Shown: piece by piece, positions 7,178 to 15,133 of the stretch | How the letters are laid out: the number at the start of each line of letters is the position of its first letter | How positions within the stretch are numbered: position 1 is the first letter of the stretch | NCBI GenBank assembly: GCA_023249255.1 | Contig: JAHFCY010000015.1 | Coordinates: 10,454 to 27,595, forward strand | Reading direction: 5' to 3' | Length of the DNA: 17,142 nt | From: Candidatus Lindowiibacteriota bacterium | GTDB lineage: Bacteria; Lindowbacteria; 2-12-FULL-62-27 | Translations under genes and position numbers: made by a program | The notes under the pieces: generated by a model | Database searches by the model: none | The model's input: the letters and a program-made list of their open reading frames with translations, nothing else | Told to the model about the DNA's origin: nothing

Positions 7178-8462
7178 ACTGTTTTTTCTTCTTCATTATC
7201 GTCAGGCTTTCAATGTGATGTGTGCGGCCGAATTGATCGAACATCTGAACCGAATCGATTTCGTAAACGCCCGACGCGACAAATGTCGCCATGTCTCTCG
7301 CCAGCGTCGCGGGCTGACACGAGATGTAGAACAGAAGCGGCGCGCCCACGCGGATCAATTCGTCCCGCACGTTTTTCTCAAGCCCCGGTCGGGGTGGATC
7401 AACGATCACCGATCCTGTGTCGCCTTTGAATCGCTTCAAAAACGCCGCCGCCGTGCTCCGATACGCCAGCATATTTTTGATCCCGTTCTCCGTCACGTTG
7501 CGTTCACAGTCCTTCGCCGCCCCCTCGCCGATCTCAACGGCGATGACCTCTTTGACATGCCGCGCCAGTAAAATCCCAAACACTCCCGCACCCGCAAAAA
7601 CGTCCAACATCCTGTCCTTGAGCCTGTTAACTCCTCTTTCGGTATCCATGATTTCCAGAACTCGATTCGCAATCTTCTGAACAACAGACGGATCCGACTG
7701 GGCGAACGTGTCGTGGGACATCCAAATCCGCCATATTTGCCCGTCCGCCTCTCCATATATATATAGCACCGCCGGATCCCCGAAAATCAGCCGGTCGTTG
7801 ACCAAAAACCCCGTTGCCCCGCAGTCCCGGATAAGGCCCGTCAGCCGATCGTCCCCCTCTGTCCCCGATTTACTCGTCGCGTTGATGACAAATCTCTCAT
7901 GACCCATCCGAAGTTTGATCACTTGAAATCCCGCAAGCTTGCCTTGCAATCGTTCGATGGCGTCGTTGAGTTTGTCCTGCTGAATTTTGCATCCCGAAAA
8001 TCCGTCGCCTTCGAACGGCACGACGGTGTGGCTGTCCCTCCGATAAAGTCCGATCTTCCCCTGTTCGTCGATTTTAAGCTGGACGAAATAGCGGTAATGT
8101 TCCGACAGCGTGGCCGGCACGGGCGGGAGAAATCGCGGTTTGATTTTTCCGATGCGTTCGATCGTCTCGGCCAGAATTTTCTGTTTGAGGTCAAGCTCGT
8201 GATCATAGGGTGTGTGCAGAAAATCGCATCCGCCGCACGACAAAAACAGCGGACAGGCCGGCTCGATCCGCCGTTGGCTTGGCTCAATGATCCGGACGAC
8301 AGTTCCAAACCGAACGCCGTCCTTCGGCTCTCCACTGACAATCTCGACCGACTCTTCCGGCAGAGTTCCCGGAATCAGCACAACCCCCTGCGGACCCCGC
8401 CAAAGTCCCAACCCGCCTTCGACCACTTTTTCAATCCGCGCCGCGAATGTCGAATCGCTCAT
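7176..8462 (-). CDS. rlmD: TrmA/RumA-family rRNA (uracil-5)-methyltransferase
   Basis: The 428-residue protein starts with a TRAM domain (about residues 1-60) and has the iron-sulfur cysteines C70, C76, C79 (CPLFLSCGGC) and C158 (FSGC), which bind a [4Fe-4S] cluster in RlmD. The SAM domain has DVFAGAGVFGILL, the DPPRPG motif, the nucleophile Cys in YISCQP and the base Glu in HHIES near the C-terminus. It should make m5U in 23S rRNA (U1939 in E. coli); RlmC or tRNA specificity cannot be excluded. The ATG at 8462 gives MSDSTFAARI, the usual TRAM start; an ATG six codons upstream is also possible and neither has a strong ribosome binding site. The gene is divergent from the cyclic-nucleotide-binding gene. 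It carries an in-frame copy of a 24-bp repeat (7743-7766) and ends inside repeat element B. Confidence 0.88.
   Translation of the reverse strand: MSDSTFAARIEKVVEGGLGLWRGPQGVVLIPGTLPEESVEIVSGEPKDGVRFGTVVRIIEPSQRRIEPACPLFLSCGGCDFLHTPYDHELDLKQKILAETIERIGKIKPRFLPPVPATLSEHYRYFVQLKIDEQGKIGLYRRDSHTVVPFEGDGFSGCKIQQDKLNDAIERLQGKLAGFQVIKLRMGHERFVINATSKSGTEGDDRLTGLIRDCGATGFLVNDRLIFGDPAVLYIYGEADGQIWRIWMSHDTFAQSDPSVVQKIANRVLEIMDTERGVNRLKDRMLDVFAGAGVFGILLARHVKEVIAVEIGEGAAKDCERNVTENGIKNMLAYRSTAAAFLKRFKGDTGSVIVDPPRPGLEKNVRDELIRVGAPLLFYISCQPATLARDMATFVASGVYEIDSVQMFDQFGRTHHIESLTIMKKKKQ
7743..7766 (-). repeat. 24-bp shared sequence, copy 1 (inside rlmD)
   Basis: On the minus strand this reads CTATATATA followed by TATGGAGAGGCGGAC. 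It matches 12749-12772 at 23 of 24 bases, and the flanks do not match. In rlmD it encodes LYIYGEAD in frame. Confidence 0.5.
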
Positions 8463-8487
8463 GATCCGCGATGGTATCATGCAGAAT

Positions 8488-8516
8488 TTGACACGGCGTG
8501 CCTTCTGGCGTATGGT
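8488..8516 (+). promoter_or_regulatory. Strong sigma70-type promoter ending at the cyclic-nucleotide-binding gene
   Basis: TTGACA (8488-8493), a 17-bp spacer and TATGGT (8511-8516) form a near-consensus promoter. The expected transcription start is seven or eight bases after the -10, at about 8523-8524, which is the A of the ATG. No ribosome binding site can fit, so the mRNA is predicted to be leaderless. An ATG at 8512 in the same frame lies inside the -10 box and would not be transcribed from here. Confidence 0.6.
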
Positions 8517-8523
8517 AACGGGC

Positions 8524-9021
8524 ATGGAAGAAGCAAGCGGAGATATTGGATCCTTCCTCAAATGTGTCGATCTGTTTCAGGATTTGGATGACAATGAAAT
8601 CGCCTCGCTCATCGCGCGGGCGCAGGAACTCCGCCAGGAGGACAAATCGTTTATTTTCAAGGAAGGCGAGGCGGGCGACGCGATGTTTGTCGTCCTCGAC
8701 GGCACTGTGAAAATCATCAAAATGGTCACGGGGAATAAATTCAAAACTCTGATCGCAATGGGCGTTGGAGATTTCTTCGGCGAAATGGCCCTGCTCGACG
8801 GCAATCCCCGGTCGGCTTCCGCGGTCGCTCATGGCGTCGCCCGCGTGCTTCGAATCGGCCGAGACGAATTTTCCGCCCTCATGTCCGAGAATCCCTATCT
8901 GGGACTCAAAGTCGTGATCCGGCTGGCCCGAAACCTGACGGATCGTCTTCGCAAAACAAATGACCAGGTTGTCGAAATGGTTTCGTGGAACCTTCAGCAG
9001 AGAGAGATGAATCAACAGTAG
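8524..9021 (+). CDS. Stand-alone cyclic-nucleotide-binding domain protein
   Basis: The 165-residue protein is essentially one Crp-type cNMP-binding domain. The beta-roll spans about residues 18-115. The phosphate-binding cassette is FGEMALLDGNPRSASA (85-100), with Glu87 and Arg96 in the positions that hold the ribose and phosphate in CRP. A helical tail (115-165) follows, with no helix-turn-helix, kinase or channel domain. It is therefore a possible cAMP/cGMP or other nucleotide sensor that works through a partner. The start at 8524 was chosen because the promoter places the transcript 5' end there. The 3' end overlaps the nucleotidyltransferase gene by 37 bp in another frame, so the two are probably co-expressed. 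Confidence 0.85.
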   Translation: MEEASGDIGSFLKCVDLFQDLDDNEIASLIARAQELRQEDKSFIFKEGEAGDAMFVVLDGTVKIIKMVTGNKFKTLIAMGVGDFFGEMALLDGNPRSASAVAHGVARVLRIGRDEFSALMSENPYLGLKVVIRLARNLTDRLRKTNDQVVEMVSWNLQQREMNQQ

Positions 9022-9629
9022 CTCCCCGACAGATTTCCATCCGGAATCCCCATCGTATTGCCGCCGTCCTTCTCGCCGCCGGTGAATCTTCCCGCATGGG
9101 CCGCCCCAAGGCGCTTCTACCGTACGGTGCGTCGACGTTCTCGCGCTTGCTCATTCAAACATTTCACCGCGCCGGATTTTCACGCCCGACCGTCGTCGTC
9201 GGGCACGATCCCGGCCCGCTCGTCGCGCACCTGTGCGATCTGGGCGTTCGATTCGTCTGCAACCGCCGCTGGCCGCTCGGCCAGATGTCTAGCCTTCAGG
9301 CGGCCATCCGGTCCTGCCCGCCGGGAACGGACGGTATTCTGGTGGCGCTGGCGGACCAGCCCGGACTTCGGCCCTCCACGATCCGTCGCGTGATCGCCGC
9401 TCACCGGAAAAATCCCCGGGATATTTTGATCGCCTCGGTTCGCGGCCGGTCCGGCCACCCGGTTTTTTTTCCAAAAGGATTTTTTCGAGATTTGTTAGCC
9501 GCGCCGATCCAGCATGGCGCGCGATGGGTCATTCAAAAAAATCCCGCTGCGCGCCGGGTTGTCGCCACGTCCGACCCGGCGGTTGTCCGCGATATCGACA
9601 CGCCCGCGGAATTTAGAAAATTGAAGTAA
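8985..9629 (+). CDS. MobA/CoxI-like nucleotidyltransferase (NTP_transf_3 family)
   Basis: The 214-residue protein has the GT-A nucleotidyltransferase signature LLAAGESSRMGRPKALLPYG (29-48), which binds the nucleotide triphosphate, GQMSSLQAA (99-107) and the metal-binding LADQPG with Asp123. These features match the MocA/CoxI-type molybdenum cofactor cytidylyltransferase subgroup. The product could be CMP- or GMP-molybdopterin, or another activated sugar or cofactor. No molybdoenzyme genes are in the window, so the role is open. The only usual start in frame is GTG at 8985, inside the end of the preceding gene, which suggests translational coupling. The first 22 or so residues are not conserved in the family and the true start may be a rarer codon nearer residue 20. 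Confidence 0.85.
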   Translation: MEPSAERDESTVAPRQISIRNPHRIAAVLLAAGESSRMGRPKALLPYGASTFSRLLIQTFHRAGFSRPTVVVGHDPGPLVAHLCDLGVRFVCNRRWPLGQMSSLQAAIRSCPPGTDGILVALADQPGLRPSTIRRVIAAHRKNPRDILIASVRGRSGHPVFFPKGFFRDLLAAPIQHGARWVIQKNPAARRVVATSDPAVVRDIDTPAEFRKLK

Positions 9630-9722
9630 TGATGGGCTGAAATCACCCGGCAAATTTTCGGCCGGCGCAACTTGATTGTCGGCATGGCGGGTTCCATCCC
9701 GATCGAATTTTTTCACAAGAAT

Positions 9723-9751
9723 TTTACATTTACGCGGAAAACTGTTATAAG
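9723..9751 (+). promoter_or_regulatory. Sigma70-type promoter for the NHL/beta-barrel gene pair
   Basis: TTTACA (9723-9728), a 17-bp spacer and TATAAG (9746-9751) lie in a locally A+T-rich patch of the 285-bp gap between the nucleotidyltransferase and NHL genes. The leader would be about 155 nt. A short CCGGC/GCCGG inverted repeat lies at 9647-9665 without a T-run, so no clear terminator is seen for the upstream gene. No other feature is visible in 9630-9914. Confidence 0.5.
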
Positions 9752-9914
9752 CGTTCTTTCGCGTTGCCGCACATGACTCCTATTCCACAATGATGCGACC
9801 ATTCAGTCGTTGTGCCGGGATTCCCTTACAGCCGTGCGAAAATCCAGACGGATTTTAGTTTTGGCGTTCTGTTTTTGGCCGTGTTGGTAAATTTATCGAA
9901 TTGGACGGGGGGTT

Positions 9915-12779
9915 ATGCTTTTTGTGATAGACGGGAAAGAAATATACGCGTTGCCTCGATCTCAATTGACATACTTGCCGCCTGTTGTCTTGACGTTCTT
10001 CGTCCTCGTCGTGGCGAGTGTTCTTTGCGCCATGGTGTCGCCGGCGGATGCGGTTTTGCCTGTTTCAGACACTGCCGCGGATACGGTCTTCGGTCAGGCC
10101 AACTTCACGTCAGGTACCGCCAACCGCGGGACCGGCGTGGAAAAAAATACCCTGTCGTCGCCGGTCTATGTTGCGTTCGATAGTTACGGGAGGATGTTCG
10201 TCGCCGAGGAAGGAAATAACCGCATCCTCATTTTTGACAGTCCGCTGTTCGACCAGGTGGCGGATACCGTCATCGGCCAGGCCAACTTTACGTCGAGCTC
10301 CGCCAACCGCGGATTCGGCGCCGATAGCAACACCCTGAATGCTCCGAGATCTCTAGCATTTGACGCCCAAGGCCGGCTTTTTGTCGCTGACCTCGGTAAT
10401 CACCGCGTTCTCATCTTTGACAGCCCGGCGAACGATGGCTCTGCCGACACGGTCATCGGCCAGACTACTTTCTCGGGTAGTAGCGAGGCCGCGACGACTC
10501 GCGGGCTTGCCAAGCCGGCGGGAATGGCATTTGACGCCCAAGGGCGGTTGTATGTATGCGAGGTGGACAGCCACCGCATCGTCATCTTCGACACTCCGGC
10601 AAACGACGCCGTCGCTGATACGGTCATCGGCCAGGCCAACTTCGCATCGGGTACCGCCAACAACGGCAGCGGCACCTCATCGCCCGTGAGGAACGGTTTC
10701 TACACGCCCGAGGAGATCGCCTTCGACTCGGTGGGCCGATTATACGTGGCGGACCGCCAGAACAACCGTGTCCTTATTTTCGATACCCCGGCAAACGACG
10801 GCGTCGCCGATACGGTCATCGGCCAGGCCGGCAGTTTCACGACCCAAACCGCGGGGACGACCAAATCGACATTCGATAATCCGATCGGCATTGCGATTGA
10901 CGCGTACGGTCGATTGTACGTGTCCGAGTTGAACAACAACCGCATTTTCGTATTTGACACGCCGGCAAATGACGCGGCCGCCGACAGCGTATTCGGCCAA
11001 CCGGGGTTCACAACGTTGACGAGCGGCACGGATGCCAACCATCTCAAAGTGCCGCGAGGTATGGCATTCGACACGACAGGGAATTTCTACGTGGCGGACC
11101 AGTCGAACCATCGCGTTCTGGCGTTCGACATTTACGCGGCGCCCTCCTCCACGGCCCGCCTGTATTCGCTCTCCGTCACGAGCGGCAATCACCAGCGCGG
11201 GACGGTCAGCACGTCGCTCGACACCCTGCTTCAAGTCACGGCGGTCAACGGCACATCGACCGTTTCCGAGACGATTACGTTTTCAATCGTTACCACGCCC
11301 TCCGGATCGACCGGCGCGTCGCTTGATACGACCATCGTCAGTACAACCGCGTCCGGTACCGCCGCCGTGCGGCTCACGCTCGGCAACAAAAACGGCATCT
11401 ACCAAGTCGCCGCCGTCATCGACACGTTCGTCGACACGTTCACTGTCTACACCGACGTCATCGACATCACGGCCGGCAAATGGATCATGTTCGGGCCGAA
11501 TAAGAATCCGTTCACATCCACGCGCGCGGGCGTCATCGAGGACGATGGGTTCGGATCGGTCGACACGACCAGCGCCACGCTCACGAGCGGATACCGGCTA
11601 TTTCGATGGGACCCGACCGCGACATTCGGCGACACATACAGTTATTTCGTAACGCCCGCCACGATCGACACCGGAAAATCATACTGGTTCAAATCCGCCG
11701 GCTCCGGCACGAACGGCACACTCGACGTCGACGGCATCGCCGTAACCGGCACGGCCACCATCCAACTCGCGAGCGGCTGGAACATGGTCGCCAATCCGTT
11801 CACGTATTTCATTGACTTCGACTCCGACGTGCGATTCGAATCGACGGCCGGTTCGTACAGGACGCCGTCGCAGGCGCAGACCGACAGCGTCGCGGACGGA
11901 ACCGCGTTCTGGTATGACGCGAGCGCGACGACGTTCAAGTGGGGGCCGAGATCGACCTCGGTATCGGGAACGACTGCGGTCTCGACAACGCTTCAGCTCA
12001 AACCGTTCGTCGGTTATCAAGTTTACGCGCAAAGGTCCTGCACAATGTGGTTCTATCCGAATCCCCGAACGCCGACTACATCGACGGTGATCAATCAGGC
12101 GCCGAGATACTTGGCCGGCAATCGGGAATCGGCAAACGGCAATGGCGGGAGTGGATTTTGGGCGGGATTATCGTCATTTTTTTCCGGAGGCGGATCGACC
12201 GACTGGGAAATGCAATTGGGCGTCGCCGGTGATGTCGATAATTTCGTGGGCGTTCGTTCCGCGGGAACGTATGCGGTCCGGAACGCGCCGGGCGTTCCGC
12301 AGGGCGGGCCGGATTTGAGCGTCGCACCGTATGGCGGCGGTGGGTCGTATGCGCTGTATTATTCGTCGGCGCCGTCGAGCGCAATATGGGATGTTTCTTC
12401 GTACTCATCGACGGCCGGAAACGTGACGATATCCGCGGCCGCTGTCACGAGCCTGCCGGTGAGCGTGTCCGCGATTTATTTGCGGGATGAATCGACCGGT
12501 GCGGTCATGAACCTGATGTCCGCGTCTTCCTACACCTACGCGGCAGCCGCCGGAGAAACGCGCAAGTTCACCCTGTCGGCGTTGTCGTCCGGACTGCCGT
12601 CGTCATCGTCGTCGGTGAAAGTCGTATACCCCAAGGCATGTCTGATCGAACACTTGGCCGGCTGCGGCTCGCCGATGACAGCGCTTTGCCGGTCCATACG
12701 CGACTGGATGCTGGATTTGCCCGTCGGACGAACCCTCGTTCGCGGTTACTATATCTATATGGAGAGGCGGACCCCATGA
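9915..12779 (+). CDS. Exported NHL-repeat beta-propeller protein with C-terminal CFI-box
   Basis: The 954-residue protein has an N-terminal Sec-type signal (hydrophobic VVLTFFVLVVASVLC, likely cleavage after SPADA near residue 46). Six NHL-like repeats of 57-64 residues follow (about 55-410), each with ADTVIGQANF, an AFDxxGRLYVAD strand, NNRVLIFDTPAND and similar wording, predicting one six-bladed propeller. Next come an Ig-like domain (about 415-502), a region with two related motifs (W-MFGPNKNPF near 522, GWNMVANPF near 620), a Ser/Gly-rich linker and a beta-sandwich-like region (about 755-895). The last 46 residues start at Cys909 (CLIEHLAGCGSPM, then RDWML, GRTLVRGYYIY) and resemble the CFI-box C-terminal domain of secreted proteins. 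The ATG at 9915 follows a GGGGGG run two bases upstream. It overlaps the beta-barrel gene by 4 bp. The propeller probably binds a ligand outside the cell; no catalytic residues are seen. Confidence 0.85.
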   Translation: MLFVIDGKEIYALPRSQLTYLPPVVLTFFVLVVASVLCAMVSPADAVLPVSDTAADTVFGQANFTSGTANRGTGVEKNTLSSPVYVAFDSYGRMFVAEEGNNRILIFDSPLFDQVADTVIGQANFTSSSANRGFGADSNTLNAPRSLAFDAQGRLFVADLGNHRVLIFDSPANDGSADTVIGQTTFSGSSEAATTRGLAKPAGMAFDAQGRLYVCEVDSHRIVIFDTPANDAVADTVIGQANFASGTANNGSGTSSPVRNGFYTPEEIAFDSVGRLYVADRQNNRVLIFDTPANDGVADTVIGQAGSFTTQTAGTTKSTFDNPIGIAIDAYGRLYVSELNNNRIFVFDTPANDAAADSVFGQPGFTTLTSGTDANHLKVPRGMAFDTTGNFYVADQSNHRVLAFDIYAAPSSTARLYSLSVTSGNHQRGTVSTSLDTLLQVTAVNGTSTVSETITFSIVTTPSGSTGASLDTTIVSTTASGTAAVRLTLGNKNGIYQVAAVIDTFVDTFTVYTDVIDITAGKWIMFGPNKNPFTSTRAGVIEDDGFGSVDTTSATLTSGYRLFRWDPTATFGDTYSYFVTPATIDTGKSYWFKSAGSGTNGTLDVDGIAVTGTATIQLASGWNMVANPFTYFIDFDSDVRFESTAGSYRTPSQAQTDSVADGTAFWYDASATTFKWGPRSTSVSGTTAVSTTLQLKPFVGYQVYAQRSCTMWFYPNPRTPTTSTVINQAPRYLAGNRESANGNGGSGFWAGLSSFFSGGGSTDWEMQLGVAGDVDNFVGVRSAGTYAVRNAPGVPQGGPDLSVAPYGGGGSYALYYSSAPSSAIWDVSSYSSTAGNVTISAAAVTSLPVSVSAIYLRDESTGAVMNLMSASSYTYAAAAGETRKFTLSALSSGLPSSSSSVKVVYPKACLIEHLAGCGSPMTALCRSIRDWMLDLPVGRTLVRGYYIYMERRTP
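10077..11145 (+). repeat. Six tandem NHL-coding repeats
   Basis: Units start near 10077, 10260, 10443, 10614, 10806 and 10978, 171-192 bp apart. Several keep DNA identity: 10596-10637 and 10788-10829 match at 40 of 42 bases (CCGGCAAACGACG, then GATACGGTCATCGGCCAGG). All units stay in frame within the NHL gene. Confidence 0.8.
12749..12772 (+). repeat. 24-bp shared sequence, copy 2 (NHL/beta-barrel gene junction)
   Basis: This reads CTATATCTA followed by TATGGAGAGGCGGAC and matches the minus strand of 7743-7766 at 23 of 24 bases. It encodes the last residues of the NHL protein (YYIYMERR), and its GGAGAGG provides the ribosome binding site of the beta-barrel gene nine bases downstream. Confidence 0.5.
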
Positions 12780-14995
12780 TAACCGACGGAGAAATAACTA
12801 TACGGAATCCAAGAAGGCAGGAAACAGAAATTTTTCCGAGATTTTCTTTTGGTTTGTATTCTATCCTGATCCTACTCCTATCTTCATGGCTTCCTTATAA
12901 TTTTTCTCCGATTTTTGTGCCTCCTGCCTTTGCCCAATCCGGCGGGCGCGCCGAGTTCCGGGTCGATGAGTTCAAGACGGACCAGTCGGTCAAAGTTCTC
13001 AAGGCAAACGGCAAGACGGTGACGGAAGTCCTCAAAACCGAGATCGAAAAATCTCTGAAAGAATCGGGATTTGAGATCAATCTTACGGCGTCCCTGTCCG
13101 TCTATGGCACGATCCGCGAACTGGAGATCGAGGACCTGCGTTCCAACAACGCAGGGCAGGTCGTCCAGCGAAAAGTCCGGATCCTGCTCGATTTCGGGGT
13201 TCTCGACGAGTCCGCCGCAAGAGAGGTAGTCCGGAAAATCAATCACAAACAGGAGATGGAGTATTACACCGAGGTCTATTCGGTCGAGTTGGGATTGACG
13301 CAGAAGGAATTGATGGAAGAGAAGTTCCTTCCGGCGGTGGCGAAAGAAATCGTGGCGTACATCCAGAAGAATGCGTCAAAATTCCCGAAGGTTGCGGCCG
13401 CCGCAGCGCCGGGGAAGAAAGTCACGCTGTCGGACAAAGAGCGCGCGGAAATGAAACAGATCGGGTCGCGCAAACTCGTGAGCTACGTGCTGGCCTTTGA
13501 AAACGAGCGGATTGACGTTCCGAAAGGCGTACCCACGGCCGCGGGTGCGAACAAGCGCCAGACCAACCGCTTCTCGAACACCAATACGATCAAACTTGAG
13601 CCGATGCAGTTGGGCGACGACGAGATCAAAGGCGTGGCCATCGTGAAGCAGTTCCCGGACGACAAACGCAATGTCACCGTCCAGCAGGGTCTCGTTGAGT
13701 ACAAGATGGGCTTGGACAACCAACTCAAAGCCGGCACGGTGAACGCGACGATATCCAAATACTCGTTCAGCCAGACGGTCAAGGGCATGACGCTCGAGCA
13801 CAAGCAGGAAGCGTTCGGAGTGGGCAACACGTTTCTGGTGATGGGCGGCCGGGACTTCAAATCGTCCGGCATCGGTGATCTGCCGAGATACACGCACGGC
13901 GCGTCATGGAAAATGGCATTCGGCGACGCGGCCGACGCGAACTTCATTTACAGCGCCACGCGTGACGCCAACGTGACCACGAGCGGCCCGACGCGCTCGG
14001 ACGTGGACAACCGGATGTACGGCGTCTTCGGGAAGATTGATTTTCCGACGAGCACGAAATTCACCTACGACGTGGAGCGCTCAATGCAGAAGGACGACGC
14101 ATCGCGCGATACGGCGCCATATGCCCGCGGAAGCGTTCACGAGTTCAAACTCACGCAGGGGATCAAGAGCCTCAATCTCTCCGGCGAATATTATCAGGGC
14201 GACCAGAACTTCAAGACGGTCTATGGCAGCGCGACATCGGACCGCAAACGCGTCGGATACACGGCGGACTTCCCCGGAAAACTCGGGTTCGTCGATTACG
14301 CCCTGAACTATGGCGGAACACGGTCGAACAAGCTGACCCAGCGGTCTCTGGTTGACGTCCTGAAAAACGCCGGACTCAAATTGACCGTGAAACCCTTCGG
14401 CGAATCCGGGCGGGACTTTCTGAAAAATCTCGCCTTCACGAACGAGGAGGCCAAAACACATTCCTTCGATGATGTGGACAACGGGACGACGAGGACGAAG
14501 GACAACGATAATTTCAAATATGCGCTCGGAATGAAAAGTGCGATCGGCGATTACAATTTGGGAGCCGACTTCAACGAGACTCATGACCGCGACAATCTGT
14601 CCACCACGTTCCTCAAGACGCGGGAGACGAAATATGAGCAGGGTTTGACGCACGCGTTCCAGGAAGTCATCAAGACAGATTTCAAATGGACGATACGCAA
14701 CAAGAAGACCGGCGCGCAGACGGACAGGTTCAACACATTCGGCGCGACGATTTCGCGCGACTTCAAACCACTCGTCGCCCAGTTCGATTATTTGTACGAC
14801 ATCAAACGCGGGACGGCTGCCAGCCAGAATTCGACCAAGAACCGCTTCACGCTCGATTTGTCGATGTCAAAAGATCTGGGCCAATACAAAATGTCGATGT
14901 CGCTCAAGAGCGATCTCGAAGTCAACCGATTCGCCGACCCGACAACCAACCACCACAAACTGACGACGACTGCCGGAATCAAGATCAGTTACTGA
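12776..14995 (+). CDS. Outer-membrane beta-barrel protein with N-terminal periplasmic alpha/beta domain
   Basis: I do not recognise a named family. The 739-residue protein has a long signal peptide (basic RNPRRQE, hydrophobic LYSILILLLSSWL, cleavage after PPAFA at about 53). A mixed alpha/beta domain follows (about 55-200), with a helix at TVTEVLKTEIEKSLKESG and another at EKFLPAVAKEIVAYIQK, then an Ala-rich linker (206-212). From about 230 to the end there are many alternating polar/aromatic strands with Gly/Asn/Asp turns. The last residues are TTAGIKISY, an aromatic C-terminus typical of BAM-assembled outer-membrane barrels. The first domain recalls CsgG- or LptE-like periplasmic folds, but this is inference. 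The ATG at 12776 lies nine bases after GGAGAGG and overlaps the NHL stop as ATGA. An upstream extension to 12638 was rejected because it would precede the signal peptide. It may anchor or export the NHL protein. Confidence 0.75.
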   Translation: MITDGEITIRNPRRQETEIFPRFSFGLYSILILLLSSWLPYNFSPIFVPPAFAQSGGRAEFRVDEFKTDQSVKVLKANGKTVTEVLKTEIEKSLKESGFEINLTASLSVYGTIRELEIEDLRSNNAGQVVQRKVRILLDFGVLDESAAREVVRKINHKQEMEYYTEVYSVELGLTQKELMEEKFLPAVAKEIVAYIQKNASKFPKVAAAAAPGKKVTLSDKERAEMKQIGSRKLVSYVLAFENERIDVPKGVPTAAGANKRQTNRFSNTNTIKLEPMQLGDDEIKGVAIVKQFPDDKRNVTVQQGLVEYKMGLDNQLKAGTVNATISKYSFSQTVKGMTLEHKQEAFGVGNTFLVMGGRDFKSSGIGDLPRYTHGASWKMAFGDAADANFIYSATRDANVTTSGPTRSDVDNRMYGVFGKIDFPTSTKFTYDVERSMQKDDASRDTAPYARGSVHEFKLTQGIKSLNLSGEYYQGDQNFKTVYGSATSDRKRVGYTADFPGKLGFVDYALNYGGTRSNKLTQRSLVDVLKNAGLKLTVKPFGESGRDFLKNLAFTNEEAKTHSFDDVDNGTTRTKDNDNFKYALGMKSAIGDYNLGADFNETHDRDNLSTTFLKTRETKYEQGLTHAFQEVIKTDFKWTIRNKKTGAQTDRFNTFGATISRDFKPLVAQFDYLYDIKRGTAASQNSTKNRFTLDLSMSKDLGQYKMSMSLKSDLEVNRFADPTTNHHKLTTTAGIKISY

Positions 14996-15095
14996 TCATG
15001 TTCGGCAGGAACGTTTCGCTTATCGCGATTGCATGGGTGATCAATCTCGCTTGTCTCTCTGGCGCCCGAGAAATGACCGACGCCTGTCACGTCTA

Positions 15096-15123
15096 TTGCA
15101 AATAATTAACAGTTTTGTATAAT
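15096..15123 (+). promoter_or_regulatory. Promoter of the AbiE-type toxin-antitoxin operon
   Basis: TTGCAA (15096-15101), a 16-bp spacer and a perfect TATAAT (15118-15123) precede abiEi. The expected transcript start is about 15130, leaving only a few bases before the ATG at 15134, and no ribosome binding site is visible. AbiEi antitoxins are known to repress their own promoter, so an operator is expected here, but I see no convincing inverted repeat. Confidence 0.6.
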
Positions 15124-15133
15124 ATCAGCAACA

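Noticed and set aside
8463-8523. Minus-strand promoter for rlmD in the divergent gap
   Set aside because: Candidates such as TTGCTT with CATACG are too weak to support; the strong signal in this gap points the other way.
14998-15105. 35-codon frame after the barrel gene (MFGRNVSLIAIAWVI start)
   Set aside because: It is short, has no ribosome binding site of its own and overlaps the abiEi promoter; the hydrophobic start could be chance.
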